From Cytophagales bacterium WSM2-2 (GTDB lineage: Bacteria; Bacteroidota; Bacteroidia; Cytophagales; Cyclobacteriaceae): a stretch of DNA of 64,000 nt. The number at the start of each line of letters is the position of its first letter. Position 1 is the stretch's first letter. This document shows positions 17,688 to 26,267 of the stretch, piece by piece. The position numbers and the translations under genes are program-made. The DNA lies in assembly GCA_015472025.1 (NCBI GenBank), contig BNHL01000001.1:4948001-5012000 (forward strand). The letters are read 5' to 3'. Below the pieces are notes generated by a model. The model saw only the letters and a program-made list of their open reading frames with translations. It made no database searches and was not told where the DNA came from.

Positions 17688-18632
17688 TCAACTTCCAGCT
17701 TTGCCATAGGCATCGATGATGTCACGCACGAGTTTGTGGCGAACAACATCACGTTCGTTCAATTCAACAAAACCGATCCCTTTTGTCTGATTGAGTATAC
17801 GTACAGCCTCGTTCAACCCGGATTTTTGGTTGTGAGGCAAATCAATTTGAGATGCATCACCTGTGACGATCATTTTTGAGTCGGGTCCCATGCGCGTCAG
17901 GAACATCTTCATTTGCATTGGTGTCGTGTTCTGAGCTTCGTCCAGCAGAATAAATGCGTTGTTCAAAGTCCGTCCACGCATATAAGCGAGCGGTGCAATC
18001 TCGATGATTTCTCGCTCCATGTAAAACTTCAATTTCTCGAAGGCTAGCATATCGTTGAGGGCATCATAGATCGGACGCAAGTACGGATCAATTTTCTCCT
18101 TCAAATCGCCGGGGAGGAAACCCAGGTTCTCGCCCGCCTCCACTGCAGGCCGAGTGATAATTATCTTTTTTACCACTTTATTCTTCAGCGCCTTCACCGC
18201 AAGTGCAACTGAAACAAATGTCTTTCCTGTTCCTGCAGGTCCGAGTGCAAATACAAGGTCATTTTCCCGGACTGACTGAACCAGTCTCTGTTGGTTGGGC
18301 GTCTTGGCTTTGATCGGTGAACCTCTCGTTCCATAAATGATAATTCCGTCAGGAGAATCTTCAGGGATGAACTCCTGGCGCTCCTGTGAAATATAGCCAC
18401 GAACGTTTTCTTCGGTAATCCGGCCATATTGATGAAAATGATCCACAAGTGAATTTAATATATCGGTGATCTGAACGATCTCCGGACTCTCCCCTTTCAC
18501 GAGGATTTCATTGCCGCGCGAAACAATACGGCTTTTCGGAAATGCGGAAGCGAGTTCGTTAATGTTTTTATTCTCGATGCCGAGGAAGTCCAGCAGCGAA
18601 ACGTTTTCGAGAGTGATGGTTTTTTCGATCAA
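17688..18632 (-). CDS. PhoH family protein
   Basis: The 314-residue PhoH-type P-loop ATPase is linked in other bacteria to RNA metabolism and the stress response. The N-terminal third contains a KH-like region (about 5-75). The ATPase has Walker A GPAGTGKT at residues 131-138 and Walker B FILLDEAQNTTP near 225-236. The conserved TRMGPDSKMIVTGD and residues around VRHKLVRDII follow. The start is TTG (LIEKTITLENV...), which gives the family's normal N-terminus. The gene is divergent from the S-adenosylmethionine-cleaving enzyme across a 101-base gap. Confidence 0.93.
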   Translation of the reverse strand: MIEKTITLENVSLLDFLGIENKNINELASAFPKSRIVSRGNEILVKGESPEIVQITDILNSLVDHFHQYGRITEENVRGYISQERQEFIPEDSPDGIIIYGTRGSPIKAKTPNQQRLVQSVRENDLVFALGPAGTGKTFVSVALAVKALKNKVVKKIIITRPAVEAGENLGFLPGDLKEKIDPYLRPIYDALNDMLAFEKLKFYMEREIIEIAPLAYMRGRTLNNAFILLDEAQNTTPMQMKMFLTRMGPDSKMIVTGDASQIDLPHNQKSGLNEAVRILNQTKGIGFVELNERDVVRHKLVRDIIDAYGKAGS

Positions 18633-18691
18633 TGATGTTGACTTTGATTTATGAGATCTCCGTGAATTATGGTATTCACAAAAATCATAAC

Positions 18692-18699
18692 TAATTTTG
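18692..18699 (+). promoter_or_regulatory. Candidate -7 box (TAATTTTG) for the SAM hydroxide adenosyltransferase gene
   Basis: An exact TAnnTTTG match lies 34 bases before the ATG at 18734, in the intergenic region shared with phoH. The -33 element is not evident. Confidence 0.5.
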
Positions 18700-18733
18700 A
18701 ACAGTAAATTTAATATAAAAATTCCTCTGCCTG

Positions 18734-19510
18734 ATGGCTATTGTTACACTTCTGACTGACAGCGGGGAAACCGATCATTATGTAGCAGCCATCAAAGCGA
18801 AAATCCTGAGCGTTAATCCCGGCCTCACAATTATAGATATCACTCACAAAATCCTCCCCTGCGATATTGCCCATGGAGCTTTCGTTCTTAAAAACGTTTT
18901 CAACGATTTTCCCAAAGGAACAGTTCACCTGGTAGCCGTTGATGCGACCGGACTTTCTGACACGGCCTCCATCGCAATCCAACTCGAAGATCATTTTTTT
19001 GTCGGCCCGGACAACGGACTATTCGGGTTGATCAGTGACAAAACACACCAGCAGGTAGTTAATATCAACTCTGTCAGCCCAACATCAACTTCATTTCCTG
19101 AGAAAGATATCTTCGCCACGGCTGCAGCCAAGTTGGCTAGTGGCGTTGCTATCACCACATTAGGCAAACCCATGGCTTCCTTTAAGAAAATGATCGGCCG
19201 GTCAGTCAAGGCTACACGAAAACTGATCGCAGGCCATGTGATGCGTGTCGATAACTTCGGCAACCTGATCACGAATATCTCCAAGACCGACTTCGACATT
19301 TTAAGCAAAGACAAAGGTTATACTATTCAATTTGCACGGGAGAAATTCAGGAAGATTAATTCCAGTTATCACCAGGCAGAACAAGGCGATTGCTTTCTTA
19401 TTTTCAACAGTCTCGGTTACCTGGAGATCGGGATTTTCAAAGGTCGCGCAAATGAACTTCTCGGAATGGAGCTTGATAGCGCAGTGAATATTATTTTTGA
19501 TGAAAACTGA
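18734..19510 (+). CDS. SAM hydroxide adenosyltransferase family protein (DUF62)
   Basis: Family members hydrolyse S-adenosylmethionine to adenosine and methionine using activated water, and they share the fold of fluorinases and chlorinases. The 258-residue protein opens with the signature TLLTDSGETDHYVAAIKAKI. The usual phenylalanine of TDFG is Ser here, while both aspartates of the D-x-x-x-D arrangement are kept. The two-domain layout is visible: the N-terminal ITHKILPCDIAHGAF and GPDNGLFG segments, then the C-terminal VDNFGNLITNI beta domain. A monooxygenase-fold gene follows 30 bases downstream. The TDSG change sits next to the active site and could alter activity. Confidence 0.92.
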   Translation: MAIVTLLTDSGETDHYVAAIKAKILSVNPGLTIIDITHKILPCDIAHGAFVLKNVFNDFPKGTVHLVAVDATGLSDTASIAIQLEDHFFVGPDNGLFGLISDKTHQQVVNINSVSPTSTSFPEKDIFATAAAKLASGVAITTLGKPMASFKKMIGRSVKATRKLIAGHVMRVDNFGNLITNISKTDFDILSKDKGYTIQFAREKFRKINSSYHQAEQGDCFLIFNSLGYLEIGIFKGRANELLGMELDSAVNIIFDEN

Positions 19511-19540
19511 TCAAGATCACTATTTCAATTTTTCAATTAT

Positions 19541-19837
19541 ATGATCATCCGAATCGTCCGAATGCACTTCACGGAAGCAGGAGTTGAGGAATTTCTCCAG
19601 ATCTTCAATCAAAACAAGGAAGCTATTCGGAATTTTCCGGGATGCTCGCATCTACAACTATTAAAGGACGCAGAGGACTCAACCATTTATACTACGCTTA
19701 GCCATTGGGACAAAACCGAGAGCCTGGAGAAATACCGCAAGTCAGAATTGTTCGGCTCCGTTTGGGGACGCGTGAAAACACTTTTTGCCGAGCGAACACA
19801 AGCTTTCACACTGGAACGTTTTATTGAAGTTCAATGA
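19541..19837 (+). CDS. Antibiotic biosynthesis monooxygenase (ABM) fold protein
   Basis: The 98-residue protein has the ABM dimeric alpha-beta barrel pattern. It has IIRIVRMHFTEAGVEEFL at the start, a central FPGCSHLQLLKD, and the TTLSHWDKTESLEKYRKSELF segment. Members range from quinol monooxygenases to heme-degrading enzymes and proteins of unknown role. No heme-ligand pattern stands out. It is co-directional with the SAM-cleaving enzyme 30 bases upstream. Its 3' end overlaps the 3' end of the PagL-like gene by 7 bases in convergent orientation. Confidence 0.85.
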   Translation: MIIRIVRMHFTEAGVEEFLQIFNQNKEAIRNFPGCSHLQLLKDAEDSTIYTTLSHWDKTESLEKYRKSELFGSVWGRVKTLFAERTQAFTLERFIEVQ

Positions 19838-20934
19838 GTCAGTTTGAAGCGATGCGCGGCAGAAATGGCCAGATAGTCCGAGTGATTCCCGTGTCCTTTA
19901 AGTGTGACACCCGCAAACCAACCTTTCTTAATTTCATACTCGAGGAAATAGCGTTGATAAATGCTCTGCTTCTGACCTGTATCGGGAGTAACGTACAGTG
20001 CTAGTTGCTGACCAAACAGAAGTTTTCCAAAGAAAAGATAGTGTTGAAGGCTTACCCCCGCGACCGTTGATTGTATCGGATGGCCCGACCTCTGTTGGTT
20101 GACTTCATTTATACCATCATAGTAAATCTCTCCACCAACGCCTACGCCATTCATTCTTCCGATCTGTTTGATCACCCCAGCATTAAGTCCTCCCACAGGT
20201 CTTGACTCCTCATTCCACAAATGATAACTATTCGCCATAGCTATCCTGTTGCCTCCAAAAACATGAAGCATCAACATCCATGAATTGTCATCGAATTTTT
20301 GAATTGGTCGTTTCTGAAATTCAGAAGGATTCAAGACGTAATTAAGTGAGAAACCGGCTCCGACAAAGTTCATCCCTTCATTGGGATCACGTTTCCCTCC
20401 ATTTGAAATATGATTGAGTTGAAAAGTTGCGGCAGCTTTAAAATGTCGATTTATAGAATACTGCGCCTTAATTCCAAGATTGAGTAAGTAACTCAATCTT
20501 GAGCTGACAAAAATGTTATCGGGATTCGTGATGCTGTCGTAAACTTTATTCATCAACACAAAACCAGCGCTTCCGCGAAGTGACAATGTGAAACTCTTTT
20601 GTAAAATCAAAATTGGTTCTGCAAATACAGAAAGCGTAACGGCTGTCCCCAGTTTTGGCGGGTTAGCTAGGTTGAAGTATGCGAGTGAAACTCCATTTCG
20701 CGAATAGCAATTGCAATAGTTCCAGGATTGTGGTGTGTTCTTCGTTAAACCGAAGTCAAGTTGCGCTGACCATGGGTGATCAGAAGTAAATTGTTGAAGC
20801 GATCCTTTCCCCGTAAGGATTGATGAATACAAAAAGCTCGTTGACAAATCATAAACCCGTGAGGAATCCCGGTTCGGAAGTTGACCTTGGGAGTCAATGG
20901 AAACCACGCAGAAGAGAATCAGCATCTTCTTCAT
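19831..20934 (-). CDS. Acyloxyacyl hydrolase / PagL-like outer-membrane protein
   Basis: The predicted product is an outer-membrane beta-barrel of the PagL (lipid A 3-O-deacylase) type. I place the start at the ATG at 20934 (367 residues) because it gives a signal-like N-terminus (MKKMLILFCVVSI...). The longer frame to 21024 would also overlap the cytochrome gene. The C-terminal half alternates amphipathic strands and contains FQLNHISNGGKRDPNEGMNF, which fits the family's catalytic His-x-Ser-Asn pattern followed by N-x-G-x-N. PagL trims acyl chains from lipid A. The gene follows the di-heme cytochrome by 13 bases. Whether this protein edits lipopolysaccharide here is inference. Confidence 0.8.
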   Translation of the reverse strand: MKKMLILFCVVSIDSQGQLPNRDSSRVYDLSTSFLYSSILTGKGSLQQFTSDHPWSAQLDFGLTKNTPQSWNYCNCYSRNGVSLAYFNLANPPKLGTAVTLSVFAEPILILQKSFTLSLRGSAGFVLMNKVYDSITNPDNIFVSSRLSYLLNLGIKAQYSINRHFKAAATFQLNHISNGGKRDPNEGMNFVGAGFSLNYVLNPSEFQKRPIQKFDDNSWMLMLHVFGGNRIAMANSYHLWNEESRPVGGLNAGVIKQIGRMNGVGVGGEIYYDGINEVNQQRSGHPIQSTVAGVSLQHYLFFGKLLFGQQLALYVTPDTGQKQSIYQRYFLEYEIKKGWFAGVTLKGHGNHSDYLAISAAHRFKLTH

Positions 20935-20947
20935 GGATATAAAGTTA

Positions 20948-21928
20948 CTACTTGCTTTTTCGCATTGCGGCAAACGGGCCGTACTTATGTTGGGTAGCTG
21001 AAAACGGATCAGCATATGGACCAAAAGGATGGTCTATTGGTTTTTTAGAGATATCCGGCCAATCCTTAGAGATATCCTTGGAAGGGCGAGGCAACGAAAT
21101 AATGTACGCTGCCACGTCCCAGGACTCTTCGTCGGTCAATACAGGCTTATCGTAAGTAGCGAGATCACTGGGCATATTAGCTTTTACATATCCGGCAAAT
21201 CGCGAGATGCGGTATAACCCCGCTCCGATGTTAAAACTATTGTCTCCAGTCAACGGAGGGTAACGCCACTCTATCCCGTTCGTGTGCATCACCCCTTCTC
21301 CCGAGGCTCCATGACAACGTTGACAATGTTTTTGATACACTACTTTCCCTTTGACAGAATCGGCAGCACGACTTAGGTCCACAAGACTAACCAGGCCTGA
21401 ACCTTTAGGTGCTAAGTCCTTTTTCACACCCATGCCTACCCACTTGATGTACGAGACAAAAGCGCGCATTTCCCTGCTATCATCTGCCAGTGCTCTTCCA
21501 TTGAGACTTCGCTCAATACAATCATTCACTCTCTTCTCAATCGATTCTTTTGTGCCCGAACGATCGCGGAATTTCGGATAGGTTGCCGCCACAGCCGAGT
21601 AATTATTTCCAAAAAAACGAGTGCCGGCCTCGAGATGACAGTTCTGACAATTCATCCCATTACTAATCATTGCAACTTTGCCTTTAGGTCCCAGGTAAAG
21701 CGCGGTGTGTTTCACCAGTTCACGGCCATAGGAAATCAATTTACCTTTGGACGTTGTTGAGATGGATAAAGTATCAGGGGCTTGCCATCGCTTTTCGTCC
21801 ACGACAGGCACCTCATTGAACATTGAAGGCCTTATGATTAACACTACGGCCGTAATCGCGAAAGCAAAAACAACGCAAACACATACCATCGCCAGCCGGG
21901 CTGGGCGTAAAAAATGAACTTCTTTCAT
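20948..21928 (-). CDS. Di-heme c-type cytochrome (TsdA/SoxA-like)
   Basis: The 326-residue protein from the ATG at 21928 has one N-terminal hydrophobic segment and two heme-binding motifs, CQNCH and CQRCH. Segments around the first heme (SNGMNCQNCHLEAGTR, then YPKFRDRSG and RVNDCIERSLNG) match the thiosulfate dehydrogenase (TsdA) family, which links two thiosulfates to tetrathionate. The conserved cysteine in the VNDCIERS segment could be relevant, since in that family a cysteine serves as a heme ligand. The upstream frame to 21982 would overlap the DsrE-like gene, so the later start is preferred. Expressed with an exported DsrE protein 16 bases upstream. Substrate is inferred. Confidence 0.87.
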   Translation of the reverse strand: MKEVHFLRPARLAMVCVCVVFAFAITAVVLIIRPSMFNEVPVVDEKRWQAPDTLSISTTSKGKLISYGRELVKHTALYLGPKGKVAMISNGMNCQNCHLEAGTRFFGNNYSAVAATYPKFRDRSGTKESIEKRVNDCIERSLNGRALADDSREMRAFVSYIKWVGMGVKKDLAPKGSGLVSLVDLSRAADSVKGKVVYQKHCQRCHGASGEGVMHTNGIEWRYPPLTGDNSFNIGAGLYRISRFAGYVKANMPSDLATYDKPVLTDEESWDVAAYIISLPRPSKDISKDWPDISKKPIDHPFGPYADPFSATQHKYGPFAAMRKSK

Positions 21929-21944
21929 TCTTGTCAAAAATGTA

Positions 21945-22352
21945 TCAGTTGTGAGCTTCCTTGATGTACCCCCAGCCCTCACCCTGTTTTGTTACGATCT
22001 CGATGATAGCGTCTTCGACAATACTGACATTTCCGATGAGCTGCGATTTTTCGGCATTGTACCGGTTCATCGTTATCTGGCAAACTTTGAATGATACGCG
22101 GGGATTGCCCTCCAGCTTCTTAATTGACTTGGCTACGGTCGATTTATTACTAATCACCATAGGTAACGCACCACCATAGATTACAACTTCAAACACCGAT
22201 TGCGGATAGGCCACAGCCATACCCGAAACGTGCCGCATCACTGCCTGGTGAGCAAGAGTATCAGCACTGGTAATGTCGAAAACAATTTTTACAGGTTTTG
22301 TCTGAGCCGCCAACTGAAAAGAGCAAAGGGTTAAAATGAAAATGTATTTCAT
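21945..22352 (-). CDS. Exported DsrE/DsrF-like protein
   Basis: The 135-residue protein from the ATG at 22352 carries a cleavable signal peptide (MKYIFILTLCSFQLAAQ), followed by a DsrE-fold domain. KIVFDITSADTLAHQAVMRHV matches the first strand and helix, VVIYGGALPMVI the second, and FKVCQITMNRYN carries the single conserved cysteine. DsrE proteins are sulfur-transfer proteins usually found in the cytoplasm; small exported versions occur in several phyla and lack a settled role. It lies between a Tat-signal protein and a di-heme cytochrome, and a good promoter sits just upstream. Confidence 0.87.
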   Translation of the reverse strand: MKYIFILTLCSFQLAAQTKPVKIVFDITSADTLAHQAVMRHVSGMAVAYPQSVFEVVIYGGALPMVISNKSTVAKSIKKLEGNPRVSFKVCQITMNRYNAEKSQLIGNVSIVEDAIIEIVTKQGEGWGYIKEAHN

Positions 22353-22400
22353 CGCAGATAATTTTAAAAGCAAAGAATTAACTGCCACTATTAAGACGGA

Positions 22401-22431
22401 CAAAAGTAAAGCATTAGAAAGCAGCTGTCAA
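22401..22431 (-). promoter_or_regulatory. Bacteroidota-type promoter for dsrE-like/cytochrome/pagL-like genes
   Basis: On the minus strand TTG (-33), a 20-base spacer and TACTTTTG (-7) are present, which fits the TTG-N19/20-TAnnTTTG consensus. The box ends 49 bases before the ATG at 22352. It separates the downstream three genes from the Tat-signal gene as a possible independent unit. Confidence 0.6.
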
Positions 22432-22482
22432 TGAAAGAAATGTTGCATCACATTCGAGACTACTGTCAAAAGTTGAGTCCTG

Positions 22483-23166
22483 TTATCCACCGGCATAGCA
22501 GTAAGCGCAACCTTTTTCCTGCGCACGCCCAACAGCCCAGACACCTGATGGCACAATCTGAACTCCGGGAAGCAAACCACTTAACCAATCTTTTTTCACC
22601 TCCTCGGGGTTCGCGTTCGTTGCTTTGGCCACTGAACCGCTGTAAACATTGAGTGCCATTTCGCAAACACAAAACATTGCACCGCGTGCGGTCATGCCTT
22701 TAATTCCGTCTATGCCCATGTTAGTCCACATTGCATCGGTAGGCGCATAAAAGGGATTACGTATGGACGGGCTACCAGTAGTAGCATCAGTCACTTTGAA
22801 CATATCGCCCAACTTGTATTTCTCCCAAAGGCGATCTTCCAATGCCATACAAATACCGTTGTGACGTAACACCACCACGGCTGTCAGGTCGTTGTCAGGT
22901 GTACCGGTAGCATTGTTTGTTTTGTAAAACACCCATGACCAAATCACGGGGAAGCCATTGTGGTGTTCCGGGGCATCATAAATGATTTTGTGCTTGCCTT
23001 TTACTTTCTTAAACCATTCATCAGCTTCAACCGGGTTTGCAACAGTGGTTGCTACAGCCAGTGCATCCATAGGTGACAACATCGCGGGTAATGCAACGGC
23101 TGCACCAGCGCCTGCAGCAATTTTTTCAAGGAAATCTCTTCGAGGTGTTTTTGAATCAGTAATCAT
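22483..23166 (-). CDS. Tat-exported hypothetical protein with C-terminal CxxC
   Basis: From the ATG at 23166 the product has 227 residues and starts with a twin-arginine signal (TPRRDFLEKI, then an Ala-rich hydrophobic stretch). It should therefore be exported folded, often with a cofactor. The mature part contains KHKIIYDAPEHHNGFP and VVVLRHNGICMALEDRLWEKY. It ends in a short GCAYCYAGG tail with two cysteines spaced CxxC. I do not recognise a known enzyme family. The sequence has scattered histidines and is paired with a DsrE-like protein and a TsdA-like cytochrome, which suggests a redox or sulfur-related role. That is inference from neighbours. Confidence 0.72.
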   Translation of the reverse strand: MITDSKTPRRDFLEKIAAGAGAAVALPAMLSPMDALAVATTVANPVEADEWFKKVKGKHKIIYDAPEHHNGFPVIWSWVFYKTNNATGTPDNDLTAVVVLRHNGICMALEDRLWEKYKLGDMFKVTDATTGSPSIRNPFYAPTDAMWTNMGIDGIKGMTARGAMFCVCEMALNVYSGSVAKATNANPEEVKKDWLSGLLPGVQIVPSGVWAVGRAQEKGCAYCYAGG

Positions 23167-23327
23167 ATACTTTGGGGTTAAGTAGAATTTCATCTTTTCG
23201 ATTCAGCCTGTCGACAAAGAAAACGACCTCGGACTTCATTCAGCAGCTATCGAATTTAGGTTTTTTTTTCAGAATTTATTTTGTCAGCGGTGTGACACGT
23301 GGCGTATATTTTATTAGCATTGCATTC

Positions 23328-24821
23328 ATGTCCAAAATCAAAAAGCTTTTAGTCGCCAACAGAGGTGAGATTGCATTGCGCATCATGCGGAGTGCGAAAG
23401 AAATGGGAATAAAAACAGTAGCAGTTTTTAGCGATGCAGACAGAAATGCCCTGCATGTCCGCTTCGCTGATGAAGCCATAGGCATTGGCCCTCCTCCTTC
23501 GGCTCAATCGTATTTGGTGATGGATAAAATCATATCGGCAGCAAAGCAAACCGGGGCAGATGCCATTCATCCGGGCTACGGTTTCCTTTCGGAAAATGAA
23601 GACTTCGCCCGCAAGGTCAAGGAATCAGGGTTGATCTTCATAGGCCCGTCTGCCGAATCAATGGAGATCATGGGAAGTAAACTTGGAGCCAAAGCCGCAG
23701 TATCAAAATTTAACGTACCTCTTGTTCCGGGAACAGCTGAACCGATATCCGATGTAGGTGCAGCCAAAAAAGTAGCGAAAGAAATCGGCTACCCTATTCT
23801 CATTAAAGCAAGTGCAGGTGGTGGAGGCAAGGGTATGCGCATCGTGGAGAAAGAGAGTGAATTTGAAGAGCAAATGGAACGAGCCATCAGTGAAGCAGTG
23901 TCAGCATTTGGCGATGGTGCAGTTTTCATTGAAAAATATGTTTCCCAACCACGTCACATCGAGTTCCAGATTTTCGGTGATCAGCATGGCAATGTAGTTC
24001 ACCTGTTTGAGCGTGAATGTTCAATCCAGCGAAGGCATCAAAAAGTAGTTGAAGAAGCTCCTTCTTCCGTTCTTACCCCGGAGCTCAGAAAAAAAATGGG
24101 TGAAGCTGCTGTGAATGCAGCCAAAGCTGCCAATTATTACAATGCCGGGACGATCGAATTCATTCTTGATGACAAGATGAATTTTTACTTCCTGGAGATG
24201 AATACACGTCTGCAAGTTGAACATCCGGTGACGGAGCAAATTACAGGACTCGATCTTGTAAAACTGCAAATCAAAATTGCTGAAGGTGAAAAACTCCCCT
24301 TCAAACAAGAAGACTTGAAAATCAACGGGCATGCCATTGAAGTTCGTGTGTATGCTGAAGATCCCGCTAACAACTTCCTGCCGGACATTGGAACATTAAA
24401 GACCTACAAGCGCCCCCAGGGTCATGGCATTCGCGTAGACGATGGGTTTGAACAAGGCATGGCCATTCCTTTCTATTATGACCCTATGATCGCTAAAATG
24501 ATTTGTCATGACGAAACCCGTGCCCGTGCTATAGAAAAGACAATTCGTGCTATCGAAGAATATGAGATCACAGGTGTTGAGACCACCCTCGGATTCTGTC
24601 ACTTCGTGATGAAGCATGACTCATTCAGGTCTGGAAATTTTTCCACCAAATTCGTGGAGCAGTATTTCAAACCGGAATACCTCAGGGGAGAATCGTCCAA
24701 TGAAGAAGAAATGATTGCAGCCACGCTGGCAACCACGCTGCTGACAACTTCGGCACCGGTTTCCGCACAAGAAGTCCGGCCTGTCACAGTCAGCAAGTGG
24801 AGGAGCCGCGTCAAATCCTGA
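23328..24821 (+). CDS. Biotin carboxylase (acetyl/acyl-CoA carboxylase subunit)
   Basis: This is the ATP-dependent enzyme that carboxylates biotin on a carrier protein. From the ATG at 23328 the chain has 497 residues; the frame upstream to 23172 gives an unlikely leader. The N-terminal domain begins KKLLVANRGEIALRI. The ATP-grasp domain holds KASAGGGGKGMRI and the catalytic region around EFIEKY... and RQVEHPVTE. A C-terminal extension of about 38 residues, rich in Ala, Thr and Ser, ends without a biotinylation site (no MKM). No carrier or carboxyltransferase gene adjoins, so the partner is encoded elsewhere. Family members serve acetyl-, propionyl- or methylcrotonyl-CoA carboxylases; I cannot tell which. 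Confidence 0.94.
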   Translation: MSKIKKLLVANRGEIALRIMRSAKEMGIKTVAVFSDADRNALHVRFADEAIGIGPPPSAQSYLVMDKIISAAKQTGADAIHPGYGFLSENEDFARKVKESGLIFIGPSAESMEIMGSKLGAKAAVSKFNVPLVPGTAEPISDVGAAKKVAKEIGYPILIKASAGGGGKGMRIVEKESEFEEQMERAISEAVSAFGDGAVFIEKYVSQPRHIEFQIFGDQHGNVVHLFERECSIQRRHQKVVEEAPSSVLTPELRKKMGEAAVNAAKAANYYNAGTIEFILDDKMNFYFLEMNTRLQVEHPVTEQITGLDLVKLQIKIAEGEKLPFKQEDLKINGHAIEVRVYAEDPANNFLPDIGTLKTYKRPQGHGIRVDDGFEQGMAIPFYYDPMIAKMICHDETRARAIEKTIRAIEEYEITGVETTLGFCHFVMKHDSFRSGNFSTKFVEQYFKPEYLRGESSNEEEMIAATLATTLLTTSAPVSAQEVRPVTVSKWRSRVKS

Positions 24822-24833
24822 AGTAGAATTCCT

Positions 24834-24841
24834 TATTTTTG
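24834..24841 (+). promoter_or_regulatory. Candidate -7 box (TATTTTTG) before the DUF1015 gene
   Basis: An exact TAnnTTTG match ends 18 bases before the GTG at 24860, leaving room for a short leader. It supports the GTG as the real start. No -33 TTG is evident. Confidence 0.4.
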
Positions 24842-24859
24842 ATTTTAACCTGAAACGAA

Positions 24860-26161
24860 GTGGCGGAAATTTTACCTATTCGTGCGTGGCGATATAATGC
24901 TCACCTCGTGAGTGACATTGGAACAGTCACGGCACCACTATTTGATGTAGTCTCCGATAAGCAGCGAGCTGCACTTTATCAGAATCCGCTCAACTCCATT
25001 CACCTGTCAGTGCCCAAACCTCCGGATGCTGCCAATCACGCAAAAAAACTGTTGGCCTCTTGGAAGCATGACGAAGTTTTGATACAGGACAAACTCCCGG
25101 GCATCTACATTTACTATCAATACTTCAAACTGGCTGGTGATACCAAGGAGCATTGCCGAAAAGGATTTGTGTGTCACATCCGCGCACATGCCTTCGAAGA
25201 CAATGTCATACTCAGGCATGAAAATACCATTCCGCAATCCGTCAATGACCGAATCGAGTTATTAGAAAAAACGGAGCTGCATGTGAGCCCCACACACGGT
25301 CTCTACACGGATGAAAAATTTGAATTGGAGAAGTATATGGATGAAGCTATTTCCAATCCGATATACATTGAAGAGGATTACCAGGGCGTGCGGGATGTAT
25401 TGGCAATCATTCACGATGCTGAAATTATCAAGAAGTTTATCAACGTTTTAAAAGATAAAACGGTAATTCTTGCGGATGGACACCATCGCTATGAAAGTTC
25501 ACTGGTCCATATGCAGAAATGTGCTCAGGCGAATCCTAATCACACAGGCAACGAAGGATATAATTTTCACCTGATGTACCTCACCAACACCGAAGGCGGT
25601 GAATTGAGAATATTACCCACGCACCGGCTCATCAAGGGATTGAAGAATTTTGATCAGGAAAAAATTATCAACGCACTCAGTCATGATTTTACAGTAAGGG
25701 AAATTGAAGATGCGGACACGCTAAATGAGATTATCGTTGGGAAAAAATGGGCTTTCGGCTTGCTCTTCAAAGACAGAGCGTACAAATTAAGACTCAAGCC
25801 GGAAGTTTTTTCAACTATGCGCTGGCATTTCCCTGAAGAAGTAAAAGAGCTTGAACTCACGGTGATGCATTACTTCATTATCGAAAAGGTATTGGGTATT
25901 GCGGGCAAAGATCAGCGAGCTTCAGAAAACATTACTTTCGATCGTAGTTTTAGCGATTGTCTTACAAAAGTAATTAAGGACGAAGCTCAAATGGCTATCA
26001 TCACCCAGGATGTGTCAATTGATGAAGTGAAGCGCGTCTGTCACAGCGGTTCGACCATGCCTCAGAAGTCCACTTATTTTTACCCCAAAGTGATTTGTGG
26101 TTTCCTCTTTTCATCAATCAAGGAAAGTGAATTCAGGCTGCCCAACTACTCGCCTTTTTAG
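24860..26161 (+). CDS. DUF1015 family protein
   Basis: The 433-residue protein belongs to the DUF1015 family, conserved in many bacteria and usually encoded near central-metabolism genes but without a proven reaction. It starts with the characteristic ILPIRAWRYN segment. It contains YQNPLNSIHL near 55 and the ADGHHRYESS stretch near residue 210, which resembles a phosphate- or metal-binding loop. The start is GTG; no suitable ATG lies near the conserved N-terminus. In Bacteroidota this family is commonly found close to biosynthetic genes. Here it follows biotin carboxylase by 38 bases, so a shared transcript is possible. Confidence 0.9.
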   Translation: MAEILPIRAWRYNAHLVSDIGTVTAPLFDVVSDKQRAALYQNPLNSIHLSVPKPPDAANHAKKLLASWKHDEVLIQDKLPGIYIYYQYFKLAGDTKEHCRKGFVCHIRAHAFEDNVILRHENTIPQSVNDRIELLEKTELHVSPTHGLYTDEKFELEKYMDEAISNPIYIEEDYQGVRDVLAIIHDAEIIKKFINVLKDKTVILADGHHRYESSLVHMQKCAQANPNHTGNEGYNFHLMYLTNTEGGELRILPTHRLIKGLKNFDQEKIINALSHDFTVREIEDADTLNEIIVGKKWAFGLLFKDRAYKLRLKPEVFSTMRWHFPEEVKELELTVMHYFIIEKVLGIAGKDQRASENITFDRSFSDCLTKVIKDEAQMAIITQDVSIDEVKRVCHSGSTMPQKSTYFYPKVICGFLFSSIKESEFRLPNYSPF

Positions 26162-26267
26162 GTTAAAATAAAACCCTGTTTCATACCTCTCTTCACAAAA
26201 TTCTCGTAACATTGCCGGGATTACCTGGTTGACGGGAAGGTATTTTTTATCATTGTCTGATACTTTA

